From the NCBI GenBank assembly GCA_015056575.1, contig SVGA01000001.1:1-64000 (forward strand): 64,000 nt of DNA, given 5' to 3'. Every line of letters starts with the position of its first letter. Within the stretch, counting starts at the first letter, position 1. The translations under genes and the position numbers were made by a program. The stretch comes from Butyrivibrio sp. GTDB taxonomy: Bacteria; Bacillota; Clostridia; Lachnospirales; Lachnospiraceae. The notes beneath the pieces were generated by a model, which was not told where the DNA came from, did no database searches, and saw nothing but the letters and a program-made list of their open reading frames with translations. Positions 1 through 9,472 of this stretch are shown here, piece after piece.

Positions 1-5
1 ATAAG

Positions 6-224
6 ATGCAGGAGTATTCAAGAATCCTTATTGAGCAATACTGTATGACACACAAAAATACTAAGAAAAGCAAGTTCCTGTGGGATTTAGTTGATCTCTC
101 TTACACCATGGAGTGTGAACCTGAAGAATGGGAAGCGTTACAGCTGGAACGCTATATAAATCAGGAAAGGAACCCTGAACTTCGAGAAGCCTTAGAAGAT
201 CTTGACGAATTTTTATTTGGATAA
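6..224 (+). CDS. hypothetical small acidic protein (72 aa)
   Basis: ORF followed immediately by a terminator-like hairpin. Confidence 0.5.
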   Translation: MQEYSRILIEQYCMTHKNTKKSKFLWDLVDLSYTMECEPEEWEALQLERYINQERNPELREALEDLDEFLFG

Positions 225-230
225 TTATAA

Positions 231-279
231 GCCCTACTGGTAGGCAATAATTGAGCCTGTCAGCAGGGCATCTTTTTTT
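231..279 (+). terminator. Rho-independent terminator-like hairpin
   Basis: gccctactg ... cagcagggc stem with inner aggc/gcct pairing, then TTTTTTT. Confidence 0.7.
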
Positions 280-439
280 GAGTGGTAAAACTATTGGAAG
301 TTAAGAATAAAAATAAGAAGTTTTTTAAGAAAAATAAATATCTGTATAATTGACTTAAGGCGAAAAAAGATTTAGTATAATGATACGAAACAAACAAAAC
401 ATATAATAACGTATCATTTTAAGGAGGAGGAAAAAAGTT

Positions 440-928
440 TTGGAGAAAGACCCCAAAAAGGGTCACGTCAAGCCGTTACCAATTGATTCAATAACTGAAG
501 AAATTGATGCACGGCCCAAAGTACCCTGTAATGACGAAGAAGTACTTGGAGTATTAGAAGACTTAGTCAACGCTGTGGATAATGAATCGTATATCCCCGC
601 AATTCCGACTAAGGAAAATCCAGCTCTGTCAGATGATTATATATTTGATAAGACAGATGAGATGCTGGTTCTTAAAATGTTGAACTTGGAAAACTTTGTT
701 GCTAAAGTCAAGGATGTAGGTAAAGGGTCAAAGCGCAGAGTAGAACAAGGATTACCCCAAGAATTCCTTTATGTTTTAAAATTTCCATGTGAATTAACAA
801 GAAGAGATTCTGATATTAGCGGCATAGAGACAGAGCAGGTACTTATATATATCAAGATAAACAATAGAAAAGTACCAGATGAAACTGTATTTATTATTTC
901 TTTTCATAAGAATAACCCAAGAACTTAG
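440..928 (+). CDS. hypothetical protein, candidate toxin partner of the downstream Panacea-like antitoxin (TTG start)
   Basis: ORF with aaggaggagg SD upstream; adjacent to and co-directional with a SocA/Panacea-like gene; C-terminal ...VFIISFHK. Toxin role inferred from position only. Confidence 0.5.
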   Translation: MEKDPKKGHVKPLPIDSITEEIDARPKVPCNDEEVLGVLEDLVNAVDNESYIPAIPTKENPALSDDYIFDKTDEMLVLKMLNLENFVAKVKDVGKGSKRRVEQGLPQEFLYVLKFPCELTRRDSDISGIETEQVLIYIKINNRKVPDETVFIISFHKNNPRT

Positions 929-1065
929 AATATTACTTATCCGGCACATTGATTAAAAGTGTGCCGGGAAGATTACACATATATAAAATATAATTAATAA
1001 TAGAAACAGATTGAGTAAAACAAAAGAAAAAACAAAAAGAAAGAAAAACCACCAGAGGAATTATA

Positions 1066-2070
1066 ATGAGTAAACTAAACATGGCATATTGCAATGAATG
1101 TGAAGATTTAGTAGAGTTCGATCTCAAGGATGAACTTGTTGCAGAATCTTATAAAGGAACTAAAATTGAATATCCTTTCAAGGTCGCAAGATGCAAATGT
1201 TGCCATAGTGAAGTTGCGGCTTCCATTGACTATAATTATGAGAAGTCAGCAGCACGAATCAGAGCATATAAAAAAGCGCAAGGCATAATTGATTTAGACG
1301 AAATCAATGAGATTATTGATAAATATGATGCAGGCAAAGAATCATTGGCAGTAATTGCAGGGTTCGGGAAGGTTACTATCAAGCGTTATTATGAGGGGGT
1401 AATTCCTACGATAAACTATTCCAACCGGCTTAAAGAGTTGCTTGTAGATGAAAATGAATTTAAACGGTCATTTGAGAAAAATATAGATAAATTGAATGAC
1501 GTATCAGTAAGAAAGATTCAAAAAAGATTAGAAGACTTAAACAACATTGGGAAATCCAAGATAGATCAAATCGCAAATTACATTATTATTCAATTAGAAG
1601 AGGTTACACCATTAGCGCTTGAGAAGCTTTTGGCATTTTCGGAAGGTGTGAATTACGCCCTCAACGGAACCCGACTTATACCAGATGTATGTCAGGCTTG
1701 GCAACACGGATATGTATATCCAACCGTATATGCAAAGTATAAGAAATATGGATTTAAGCCAATTGATAATGGAATCAGGAGTAAACATGGGGCATTGTTA
1801 TCAAAGCTTTCAAATGATGAACTTAATGCGATAGACCTTGTAATCAACACATTTGGCTTATATTCTCCAAAAACATTAGAACTCATCAGTCATAGCCAAA
1901 CTCCGTGGAAAGAGAAACGAATTGGCTGTAATAAAAATGATTCATGTACCAATGTTATTGATGAAGAATCTCTTATGCAATTCTATGTTGATAATAATCT
2001 CAACTCAGAAGAACGGATAAATGCTTATATTAGCAGAATTATAAGCTATTATAGAAAAGCACTCATTTGA
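1066..2070 (+). CDS. zinc-ribbon + HTH + Panacea/SocA (DUF4065)-like antitoxin
   Basis: N-terminal CNEC...CKCC cysteine pairs; C-terminal LEKLLAFSEGVNYALNGTRLIPDVCQAWQHGYVYPTVYAKYKKYG... typical of SocA/Panacea domains. Confidence 0.75.
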   Translation: MSKLNMAYCNECEDLVEFDLKDELVAESYKGTKIEYPFKVARCKCCHSEVAASIDYNYEKSAARIRAYKKAQGIIDLDEINEIIDKYDAGKESLAVIAGFGKVTIKRYYEGVIPTINYSNRLKELLVDENEFKRSFEKNIDKLNDVSVRKIQKRLEDLNNIGKSKIDQIANYIIIQLEEVTPLALEKLLAFSEGVNYALNGTRLIPDVCQAWQHGYVYPTVYAKYKKYGFKPIDNGIRSKHGALLSKLSNDELNAIDLVINTFGLYSPKTLELISHSQTPWKEKRIGCNKNDSCTNVIDEESLMQFYVDNNLNSEERINAYISRIISYYRKALI

Positions 2071-2098
2071 TTTATAAAGAAGCTGATATGTTTTGTAA

Positions 2099-2542
2099 TA
2101 CTTATACGGAAAGCTACGTAGAGCAAGTGTGACAATCATAATATTGACGCCTCTTGCGATTAATCACAATAGAGATTGGCGTGGACAATATGATGATTGG
2201 ATTTATGATGAAATTAGATATTCGCTTGAAAACAGAGTGGGCAACAGAACAAATGGTATTGTAGCTGTTTATACACCTGAGGCAGAACCGTATCTTATAT
2301 CTGGAAAAGAAAACGGAGCTGTGTCTATAAGGGATGTTGATAATCTGTTCAGAAAGAATATGATGAATGTAAAGGAACAATACAAGCTAAATTCTAATCC
2401 CAATATCTATGACAGGGATTATGACTCATATTGTTCGTTAATATCATGGAGTACTTTTGTGAGTGATATGGGACGATATGTTGATATTGCTTTTCGTAAG
2501 CGAGATGAAGTAGATAAGTACAATATCGTGAAGAGGCTTTAA
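2099..2542 (+). pseudogene. N-terminally truncated TIR-like (ThsB-type) protein
   Basis: Open frame KLRRASVTIIILTPLAINHNRDWRGQYDDWIYDEIRYSLENR aligns by eye with the second half of TIR/ThsB; stop codon TAA at 2096-2098 precedes it in frame and the first half of the domain is absent; the track's GTG start at 2129 gives 137 aa. Confidence 0.6.
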
Positions 2543-2587
2543 AGGGAAGAAAATAATGCTATGAATATGTTATATGAGGTTTGATGT

Positions 2588-4012
2588 ATGGCAGTGAAGA
2601 AGGATGAATTAATCAGAAAGTATGTAAAAGCAATGCAAGAAGGTAACGCTGCAGTTTTTGCGGGTGCTGGGTTATCACGTCCATCAGGATTTGTGGACTG
2701 GAAAGGACTACTTCGACCATTGGCTTCTGATATCGATTTGAATGTAGATAAGGAAACAGATTTGTTATCAGTGGCTCAGTTCTATAGGAACAAAAAAGGT
2801 AGCCATACGCCGATTAGCCAAGCGATTGTTGATGCTTTTTCTAAAGATGTTGCTACAAATGAGAATGTTAAGATAATCACACGCTTGCCTATCTTTACCT
2901 ATTGGACGACCAATTATGACAAGCTTATTGAAAAGGCTCTCGAGGAGGCTAATAGGAATCCAGAAGTTAAATCTGAGCAGGATCAACTTGCTTATATAAA
3001 ACATGACAGAGATGCAATCGTGTATAAGATGCATGGTGATGTGACTCGACCGGCAACGGCAGTATTAACAAAGTCTGATTATGAGCTATACGAAAACAAA
3101 CGTCCGTTGTTTAGGACAGCACTTAAAGGTGATTTGATATCTAAGGTTTTTCTTTTCATAGGCTTTAGTTTTGAAGATCCAAATCTTGACTACATATTAA
3201 GTCAAATTCATTCGTTGCTGAACGAAGAGGTACCTGAACATTTTTGCTTTTTCAAAAGAGTTCAAGAGGCCGATTATTCTGATAAAGCTGAATATGGATA
3301 CGATTTGGCAAGACAAGAGATGCAGACTGAAAATCTGAAATATTATGGAATTCAAACTGTGTTTGTAGACTCTTATGATGAAATAACAGAAATATTGCGT
3401 GAGCTTGAAAAAGCCTCTAAGATGAAAAATGTATTCATATCAGGAAGTATTGAAGAATATGTGGATCCATGGAGTAAAGATAGGGTTGAGGAGTTTGCAG
3501 GGAAACTTGCAGGTGCTTTAGTTCACGGAGACTGTCGTGTTTATTCTGGATTTGGTCTTGGAATAGGTTCTTCTGTTGTTAATGGTGCATTGGACATTAT
3601 ATATAATGAGAAGTTTAGACATGTAGATGAGCACCTTTGCTTAAGACCTTTTCCACAGAACATATCTGATCCGATAAAAAGAGCGGATAGATGGAAGAAG
3701 TATCGCGAAGGTATTCTTGAAGAGACAGGTATTTCCATTTTTATGTTCGGAAATAAGACTGATAAGACATCTGGGAAATTACTTGAAGCAGATGGTTGCA
3801 TAAAAGAGTACGAGATTGCAAAAGAGAAAGGAAACTTGATTATACCAATTGGGAGTACCGGATTTGTTGCTAAGAAGATATTGGATGAAGTAAAAGCTGA
3901 CATTACAAATTATTCATATCTGAAGGATTATATAACGCAGTTAGAATCAGAAACAGATATTGATAAGATTGTTGAGATTGTGACAGAGATAGTTAAGAAT
4001 CAGGAGAAGTGA
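2588..4012 (+). CDS. thsA: Thoeris effector ThsA (SIR2 NADase + C-terminal SLOG-like domain)
   Basis: SIR2 motifs FAGAGLS, TYWTTNYDKLIEKAL, VYKMHGD, FLFIGFSFEDPNLDYIL; C-terminal MKNVFISGSIEEY...YSGFGLGIGSSVVNGAL...RPFPQ as recalled for B. cereus ThsA; directly upstream of a TIR-like gene. Confidence 0.9.
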   Translation: MAVKKDELIRKYVKAMQEGNAAVFAGAGLSRPSGFVDWKGLLRPLASDIDLNVDKETDLLSVAQFYRNKKGSHTPISQAIVDAFSKDVATNENVKIITRLPIFTYWTTNYDKLIEKALEEANRNPEVKSEQDQLAYIKHDRDAIVYKMHGDVTRPATAVLTKSDYELYENKRPLFRTALKGDLISKVFLFIGFSFEDPNLDYILSQIHSLLNEEVPEHFCFFKRVQEADYSDKAEYGYDLARQEMQTENLKYYGIQTVFVDSYDEITEILRELEKASKMKNVFISGSIEEYVDPWSKDRVEEFAGKLAGALVHGDCRVYSGFGLGIGSSVVNGALDIIYNEKFRHVDEHLCLRPFPQNISDPIKRADRWKKYREGILEETGISIFMFGNKTDKTSGKLLEADGCIKEYEIAKEKGNLIIPIGSTGFVAKKILDEVKADITNYSYLKDYITQLESETDIDKIVEIVTEIVKNQEK

Positions 4013-4021
4013 GGATACACA

Positions 4022-4519
4022 ATGGCAAAAAGGCAAGTGTTTTTCAGCTTTGAGTTTAAAAAGGATGCTTGGAGAGCTGGCCAGGTACGAAACATGGGCA
4101 AGGTAAGCGATTCTTCTACATTCTCAGATAATGATTGGGAAGAAGTAAAAAGCAAAGAAGATTCTGTTATCAGAAAGTGGATTGATGATCAAATGGCGAA
4201 CCGTTCCTGCATTGTAGTACTTATAGGGAAAACCACTTCTACACGCAAATGGGTTAAGTATGAGATAGAAAAAGCCTACGAACTAAATAAGGGGATTGTA
4301 GGAATCTATATTCACAAGCTTAAAGATAAAGATGGGAACCAAACAGATCAAGGGACTAATCCGTTCTACTCTGTATACACCAATGATGGAGAAAGACTTT
4401 CAAAATATGTTACATGCTTTGATTCATCATATAGCAAAAGTGAAAATGTATATAGTGATATAGAAGACAACATTGAAGATCTGATAGAGAATGCAATAAT
4501 TAACAAGGCGCCACAGTGA
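4022..4519 (+). CDS. thsB: Thoeris sensor ThsB, TIR-like (MTH538/DUF1863 type)
   Basis: RQVFFSFEFKKDAWRAGQVRNMG N-terminus, SCIVVLIGKTTSTRKWVKYEIEKAYELNKGIVGIYIH core; 9 bp downstream of thsA. Confidence 0.88.
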   Translation: MAKRQVFFSFEFKKDAWRAGQVRNMGKVSDSSTFSDNDWEEVKSKEDSVIRKWIDDQMANRSCIVVLIGKTTSTRKWVKYEIEKAYELNKGIVGIYIHKLKDKDGNQTDQGTNPFYSVYTNDGERLSKYVTCFDSSYSKSENVYSDIEDNIEDLIENAIINKAPQ

Positions 4520-4559
4520 GTTAGTCATGAGACATTGGGGTCAGACCCCTTTACGTAGG

Positions 4560-5487
4560 ATTCATCCTCGATAGGGGATATTTTAGTGAGGCAAACATTC
4601 ACTACATGGATCACCACGGCTACAGCTTTGTGATTATGGTCAAGGGCATGAAGGACCTTGTGAGTGAGCTTGTTTTAAAACATAGAGGCAGCTTTGAGCA
4701 GAGCAGGGCAAACAGCATAAGATCCTATAAAGTCAATGGAATGACAGTTAAGATGCAGCTGTTCCATTCGGATGAAAAGGACAGATATTTCCACATATAC
4801 TACAATGACAGAAAACATGCAGCAGAACGCGAGAATGTAGAGAGGAAGATAGACAGGATAGTCGAGTTTTTGGAAAAGAACAGGGGCAAGAAGATACCCC
4901 CAAGTCCAAACATTGAGAAATACTTTAAACTTGAGATTTACAATAAGGGCAAGGAAGATGAACGACTCCTTGCATGGCGCGAACGCACTGATGTCATAGA
5001 CGGGGAGATTGCACTCTGTGGATACTTTGTACTTATCACATCAGAGTCCATGACAGCGGAAGAAGCAATAAACCTGTATAAGAGCAGGGATGTTTCCGAA
5101 AAACTGTTCCGCGGAGATAAATCATATATGGGAGCAAGGGCAGAAAGGGTTTATGGAAATGAATCTCTGGAGACCAAGCTTTTCATAGAGTTCATAGCTC
5201 TTATCATACGTAATAAGATATATACATGCCTTAAGGATGAAGTAAAGGAGAGTGGACAGAAAGAGAATTACATGACAGTTCCTGCCGCACTTAAGGAACT
5301 TGAAAAGATAGATATGATAAAGTCCTCTGACAATACATACAGGATAGATCACGCAGTAAGTGCTACCCAGAAAGCGATACTGAAAACATTCGGGATGAAT
5401 GCAGCAGATATAAAGACGCTGGGAAGAGCACTCGGAGAAGATCTAAAGAATGTAACTGTTAAGGCAAATGCAGAGAGGGAGGACTGA
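4560..5487 (+). mobile_element. 5'-truncated IS4-superfamily (IS1634-type) transposase remnant
   Basis: Frame opens ...FILDRGYFSEANIHYMDHHGYSFVIMVKG; catalytic Y-x2-R-x3-E-x6-K signature YKSRDVSEKLFRGDK present; N-terminal portion with upstream catalytic residues absent. Confidence 0.8.
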
Positions 5488-5491
5488 TATC

Positions 5492-5710
5492 ATGGCAAGA
5501 ACAAGTTTAGACGATAGAATCAAGAAGCAGGAAGAGGCAGTATTTAAGGCAAAAGACAGATATGAAGCAGAGCTTAAAGAACTGGACAAGCTCATAACAA
5601 AGCGCAGGGAACTTGAGAGCAAGGAACTGGTGAAGGCTTTCGAGAAGAGTAAAAAGTCACTGAAAGAGATCATAGAATTCATGAATGGTGATTCAGATGA
5701 TGAGGATTAA
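5492..5710 (+). CDS. small coiled-coil protein, probable passenger/accessory ORF of the IS remnant
   Basis: ATG at 5492 with gggagga SD; charged coiled-coil MARTSLDDRIKKQEEAVFKAKDRYEAELKELDKL; starts 5 bp after the transposase stop. Confidence 0.55.
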   Translation: MARTSLDDRIKKQEEAVFKAKDRYEAELKELDKLITKRRELESKELVKAFEKSKKSLKEIIEFMNGDSDDED

Positions 5711-5806
5711 AAATCATCAACCCTGTGTTGAAAGATTTTGGGGGATTCTGATTGAAAGTGCTGACGAGAGTTAAAAAGATAGGAAGTTAGCATAGATTGT
5801 TGGATA

Positions 5807-5858
5807 AAAGTTGTGGAGAGTTGTGGAAGAAAATTAAAGTTGTGGAGAGTTGTGGAAG
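5807..5858. repeat. two direct copies of aaagttgtggagagttgtggaag
   Basis: 23-bp identical copies at 5807-5829 and 5836-5858, upstream of the AAA ATPase gene. Confidence 0.85.
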
Positions 5859-5906
5859 GTTTTATAATTTAAGCAAGTACTGAGATTATGGCAAGGGGTC
5901 ATAGGA

Positions 5907-7004
5907 ATGCGGGAATTTAAGACTATAAACAATCCATATACATTGCAGTTTAGCTATATTCCGCCAAGGTTTATTGAGAGGACTGCTGTCACAAATGAAA
6001 TCATTGAGAATTTCATCCGGGATATACCTACTTACAGAGGAATGTTTATCTCCGGGGTAAGAGGAACCGGTAAGACTGTTATGCTTGGCGATATACGGAA
6101 TAAAATAGCTGCCATGGATAAATGGATCGCTGTGGATGTTAATCCGGAAAGCGACCTGCTTGATTCTCTTGCAAGGGCACTCTATCTTATTCCGGAGGTG
6201 AGAGCGCTTTTCCTGAAAGCTAAGATTGATGTTTCGGTTATGGGCATTGGAGTGCATATAGAAGGCGCAGAGCTTGTGGCTTCAAATTCGGAAGATGCGT
6301 TAAAAATGATGCTGCAGGTTTTGAAGAAGAATAGGAGAAAGGTGCTGGTGACAATTGATGAAATTGTCTACAGCAAGGAAGTTGCAAGATTTTCCCATGC
6401 ATTATCGTCTTATGCCAGTGCGGATTATGATATCTATGTGTTGATGACCGGTCTGAAGGATAATATAAATAGCATCAAAAATAATAAGTCTCTTACTTTT
6501 CTTTACAGAGCGAAGGTGAAGGAACTGGAGACGCTGAATATAACGGCAATTTGTAAGGACTATGAGAATACTTTTGGAATTAAAAGGGATTTGGCCGAGA
6601 AACTTGCATTTGAGACCAAAGGATATTCTCTTGCTTTTCAAGCGCTTGGATATCACTATTGGAATGCACTGTGTGCGGAGCCTGTTACAGCGGTCAATCC
6701 TGAAAAGGTCTTTGAGGAATTGGACGTATCTTTGGCAGAACTGGCTTATGAAAAGATATGTGAAGAATTGTCTGCCACAGATATAAAGGTATTGCAAGCA
6801 ATGGCGGATATCATGGAGAAGACCGGAGAGAGTGTGATCAAAGTTGAGGATATCCGAGATGTGCTTGAAATGACATCCGACACATTTGCTACTTATAGGA
6901 AAAGACTTGTGGAAAGCGGTATTGTGGAGGGGAAGGTCTATGGGCACCTGAGAATGCTGCTTCCAAGGTTTGAAAAGTTCTTGAGCTTTAGAGTGAGATG
7001 GTGA
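5907..7004 (+). CDS. AAA ATPase (ORC/Cdc6- or STAND-like, with C-terminal winged helix)
   Basis: Walker A GVRGTGKT, Walker B-like VLVTIDEI; C-terminal winged-helix-like segment. Confidence 0.75.
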   Translation: MREFKTINNPYTLQFSYIPPRFIERTAVTNEIIENFIRDIPTYRGMFISGVRGTGKTVMLGDIRNKIAAMDKWIAVDVNPESDLLDSLARALYLIPEVRALFLKAKIDVSVMGIGVHIEGAELVASNSEDALKMMLQVLKKNRRKVLVTIDEIVYSKEVARFSHALSSYASADYDIYVLMTGLKDNINSIKNNKSLTFLYRAKVKELETLNITAICKDYENTFGIKRDLAEKLAFETKGYSLAFQALGYHYWNALCAEPVTAVNPEKVFEELDVSLAELAYEKICEELSATDIKVLQAMADIMEKTGESVIKVEDIRDVLEMTSDTFATYRKRLVESGIVEGKVYGHLRMLLPRFEKFLSFRVRW

Positions 7005-7005
7005 T

Positions 7006-8631
7006 ATGTTCAGTTACAAGCTGCCCGCTCCGGGATTTAAACTGAATAAGAAGATGGTACGGCTGTGCCTTATGGCGTTGTATGTGCTGAGCGTGGTTCC
7101 AATGCTGGTTATAGGATTCTATGACTGGCCTTCGGTGGACGACTTTTCAATGCCACTTCAGGTGCATCAGACATTTGTTGCTACAGGGAGTGTGTTTGCG
7201 ACTCTGGGAAGCGTATTTACGAAGACTGCGTATATTTACAACAACTGGGTTGGGTATTTCTTCTCGGATTTTATGACCTGTCTATGTCCAAGTATTTGGG
7301 GAGAGAAGTGGTATTTCCTGACAGTGTTTGTGGTGCTGATAGCGCTGACTTTGAGCGTGGTGTATTTCTTTGATTCACTGTTTGTAAGAGTGTTCGGACT
7401 TGATAGAGATTGGGTTAGATCTGCGGCATTTCTGACTTTGCTCATTATGGTTCAGTCCATGGAGAATGGGGCTTCAAGAGCGGAGGCCTTCTATTGGTGG
7501 AGCGGAGCCATTAATTATACGTTTATGTTTGGGCTGTGCCTTCTGTGGGTTGGCATGGCGTTAAGATATGTGTTTGAAAAGCAGGGGGCTGGACGGCTGG
7601 TTTGCCTGTGTCTGCTTGGATTTCTCCTTGGTGGATCCAACTATATGACAGCGCTGGTGGCGGCAGTATGCTCGGTGCTGGGACTGATCATTGTGCTGAT
7701 GGTGAAACTTGGAAAGTTCAGGCTATGGAGCTGCGTTGGCGAGAGTAGGAAGGCTTCTGATGGGAATGGGAAATTCTCTGACGGAGATTGCGTTCGTCTG
7801 TTGTGGCTTCCCTTTGTGCTGAATCTCCTTGGGCTTGTGGTATCAGCGGCAGCTCCGGGAAACAGGATCCGCGGTACGGGGATTGGTAATATAGGCCCTG
7901 TTAAGGCGGTCCTAAGGTCCTACTTTAGTGTTTTTGATGTTTGCGTTGACGGAATGCTCAGGTGGGAAGTGCTGCTGGCATTTGTCATAATGGCTGTGCT
8001 GTTTTGGAACATGGCTCCTGCCTTAAAGCATGATCTGGAGCATCCATTCATGTTTGCACTTTTTTCTGTTAGTATGATGGCGGTGTGTATTGTTCCGCCG
8101 CTGTTTGCTGTTGGGAATATTGATGCCCCCAGGATAAGGTCAACCATGTGGCTGCAGTTTGTGCTGATGATGGCGGTGACAGTATTTTACTATGTTACCT
8201 GGGCCAGGCAGAGGATAGTGGCTGAGAGTGGAAACGGCATTGCGAGCAGTGAGGCTGCCGGTGAGAACCTGGGAAAGGGTAAGACTGCGCCAAATGAGCC
8301 CTTGACTCCGTCCCTAGGGACCATTCTGGTGGCGGTGATGCTGATAGCTTTTGGGTCGCTGCTGTGCGTGTATGTTAATCCGGCATATTACAGCGGGACT
8401 TCTGCTGTATATGACTTGGTGACAGGTAATGCTGCGGGATATCGCGCTGAGAATGAGGACAGACTGGTCATCCTGAATGATGATACAATAAAAGAGGCGA
8501 TATTGCCGCCACATGAGTACAAGCCGGAGCTCCTTTTCCAGGGTGATGTGTACGAAGATGAGACGATGTGGGAGAATACAGCTGTAGCGACGTACTATGG
8601 TAAGGATACGGTGGCGCTGGAGAAAAGGTAA
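7006..8631 (+). CDS. multi-spanning membrane protein (DUF6056-like / glycosyltransferase-like)
   Basis: many hydrophobic segments, SVDDFSMP, NGASRAEAFYWWSGAINYTF motif. Confidence 0.65.
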   Translation: MFSYKLPAPGFKLNKKMVRLCLMALYVLSVVPMLVIGFYDWPSVDDFSMPLQVHQTFVATGSVFATLGSVFTKTAYIYNNWVGYFFSDFMTCLCPSIWGEKWYFLTVFVVLIALTLSVVYFFDSLFVRVFGLDRDWVRSAAFLTLLIMVQSMENGASRAEAFYWWSGAINYTFMFGLCLLWVGMALRYVFEKQGAGRLVCLCLLGFLLGGSNYMTALVAAVCSVLGLIIVLMVKLGKFRLWSCVGESRKASDGNGKFSDGDCVRLLWLPFVLNLLGLVVSAAAPGNRIRGTGIGNIGPVKAVLRSYFSVFDVCVDGMLRWEVLLAFVIMAVLFWNMAPALKHDLEHPFMFALFSVSMMAVCIVPPLFAVGNIDAPRIRSTMWLQFVLMMAVTVFYYVTWARQRIVAESGNGIASSEAAGENLGKGKTAPNEPLTPSLGTILVAVMLIAFGSLLCVYVNPAYYSGTSAVYDLVTGNAAGYRAENEDRLVILNDDTIKEAILPPHEYKPELLFQGDVYEDETMWENTAVATYYGKDTVALEKR

Positions 8632-8654
8632 ACGCTATAGAATTAGAGGCGCGT

Positions 8655-9425
8655 ATGTCACAGATAACATATGAAGCAGTAATAGAAGCTTGGAAACAAA
8701 AAAATATCAGTACTGTAGCAGATCTTGATGTGGTGCTGTCGGATTATAGGATTTTCTTTGCTTATAATTCAAACACTATTGAAGGTGCCGGGGTATCGCT
8801 TCATCAGACCAGAGAAATATTTGATAATGGCAAGGTTGTTGGATATACCGGTGATCTCAGAGCGTTGTTTGAAACTCAGAATCAGAAAGAGTGCTATGAT
8901 TTTCTGAAGAGCAAGATAGCTGACAAAGAATCTCTGACACCTGAGTTGATAAGGATTATACATGAAAAGCTTTGCCACGGATGTTACGATGAGAGCAGAT
9001 GGGCCAAAGGCGAGCGTCCGGGAGAATATAAGAAGAATTACTATGGAGTCGGGCTGTCCGTTGGAGTTCCACCGGAGGATGTGCCCGATGAGGTGGATTA
9101 TATCTGTAGAGAACTGGCGGAAGCTAAGCTTAATACCGCTGAGGCGGTTCTAAAGGCTGCTATCTGGTTTCACTGCAGCTTTGAGAGAATTCATCCCTTT
9201 GCGGATGGCAATGGCAGGATGGGAAGGACGATTTTGAATTATATTCTTACGATAAATGACCTTCCGCCGGTTATTATCTTTGATGAGGACAAAGAAGCCT
9301 ATTTCATGGCTTTGGAGATATTTGACCACAGTGACAGGATTGATGGATTCGTGTCTTTTATCAAGGAGCAGTATATCAAGACCTGGGTCAGGCGTGGACC
9401 AAAGGGAGACTTTGTGGCAATATAA
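8655..9425 (+). CDS. Fic family protein, N-terminal inhibitory motif type
   Basis: HPFADGNGRMGR catalytic motif; SNTIEG fits (S/T)xxxE(G/N) inhibitory motif N-terminal to the Fic core. Confidence 0.9.
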   Translation: MSQITYEAVIEAWKQKNISTVADLDVVLSDYRIFFAYNSNTIEGAGVSLHQTREIFDNGKVVGYTGDLRALFETQNQKECYDFLKSKIADKESLTPELIRIIHEKLCHGCYDESRWAKGERPGEYKKNYYGVGLSVGVPPEDVPDEVDYICRELAEAKLNTAEAVLKAAIWFHCSFERIHPFADGNGRMGRTILNYILTINDLPPVIIFDEDKEAYFMALEIFDHSDRIDGFVSFIKEQYIKTWVRRGPKGDFVAI

Positions 9426-9472
9426 GCGATTGGAAAGTCTTTAATAAAGAAAGATCATTAAAGGAGCATATC

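Noticed and set aside
2588-4012. housekeeping sirtuin deacetylase
   Set aside because: C-terminal SLOG-like domain and adjacent TIR-like gene indicate ThsA instead
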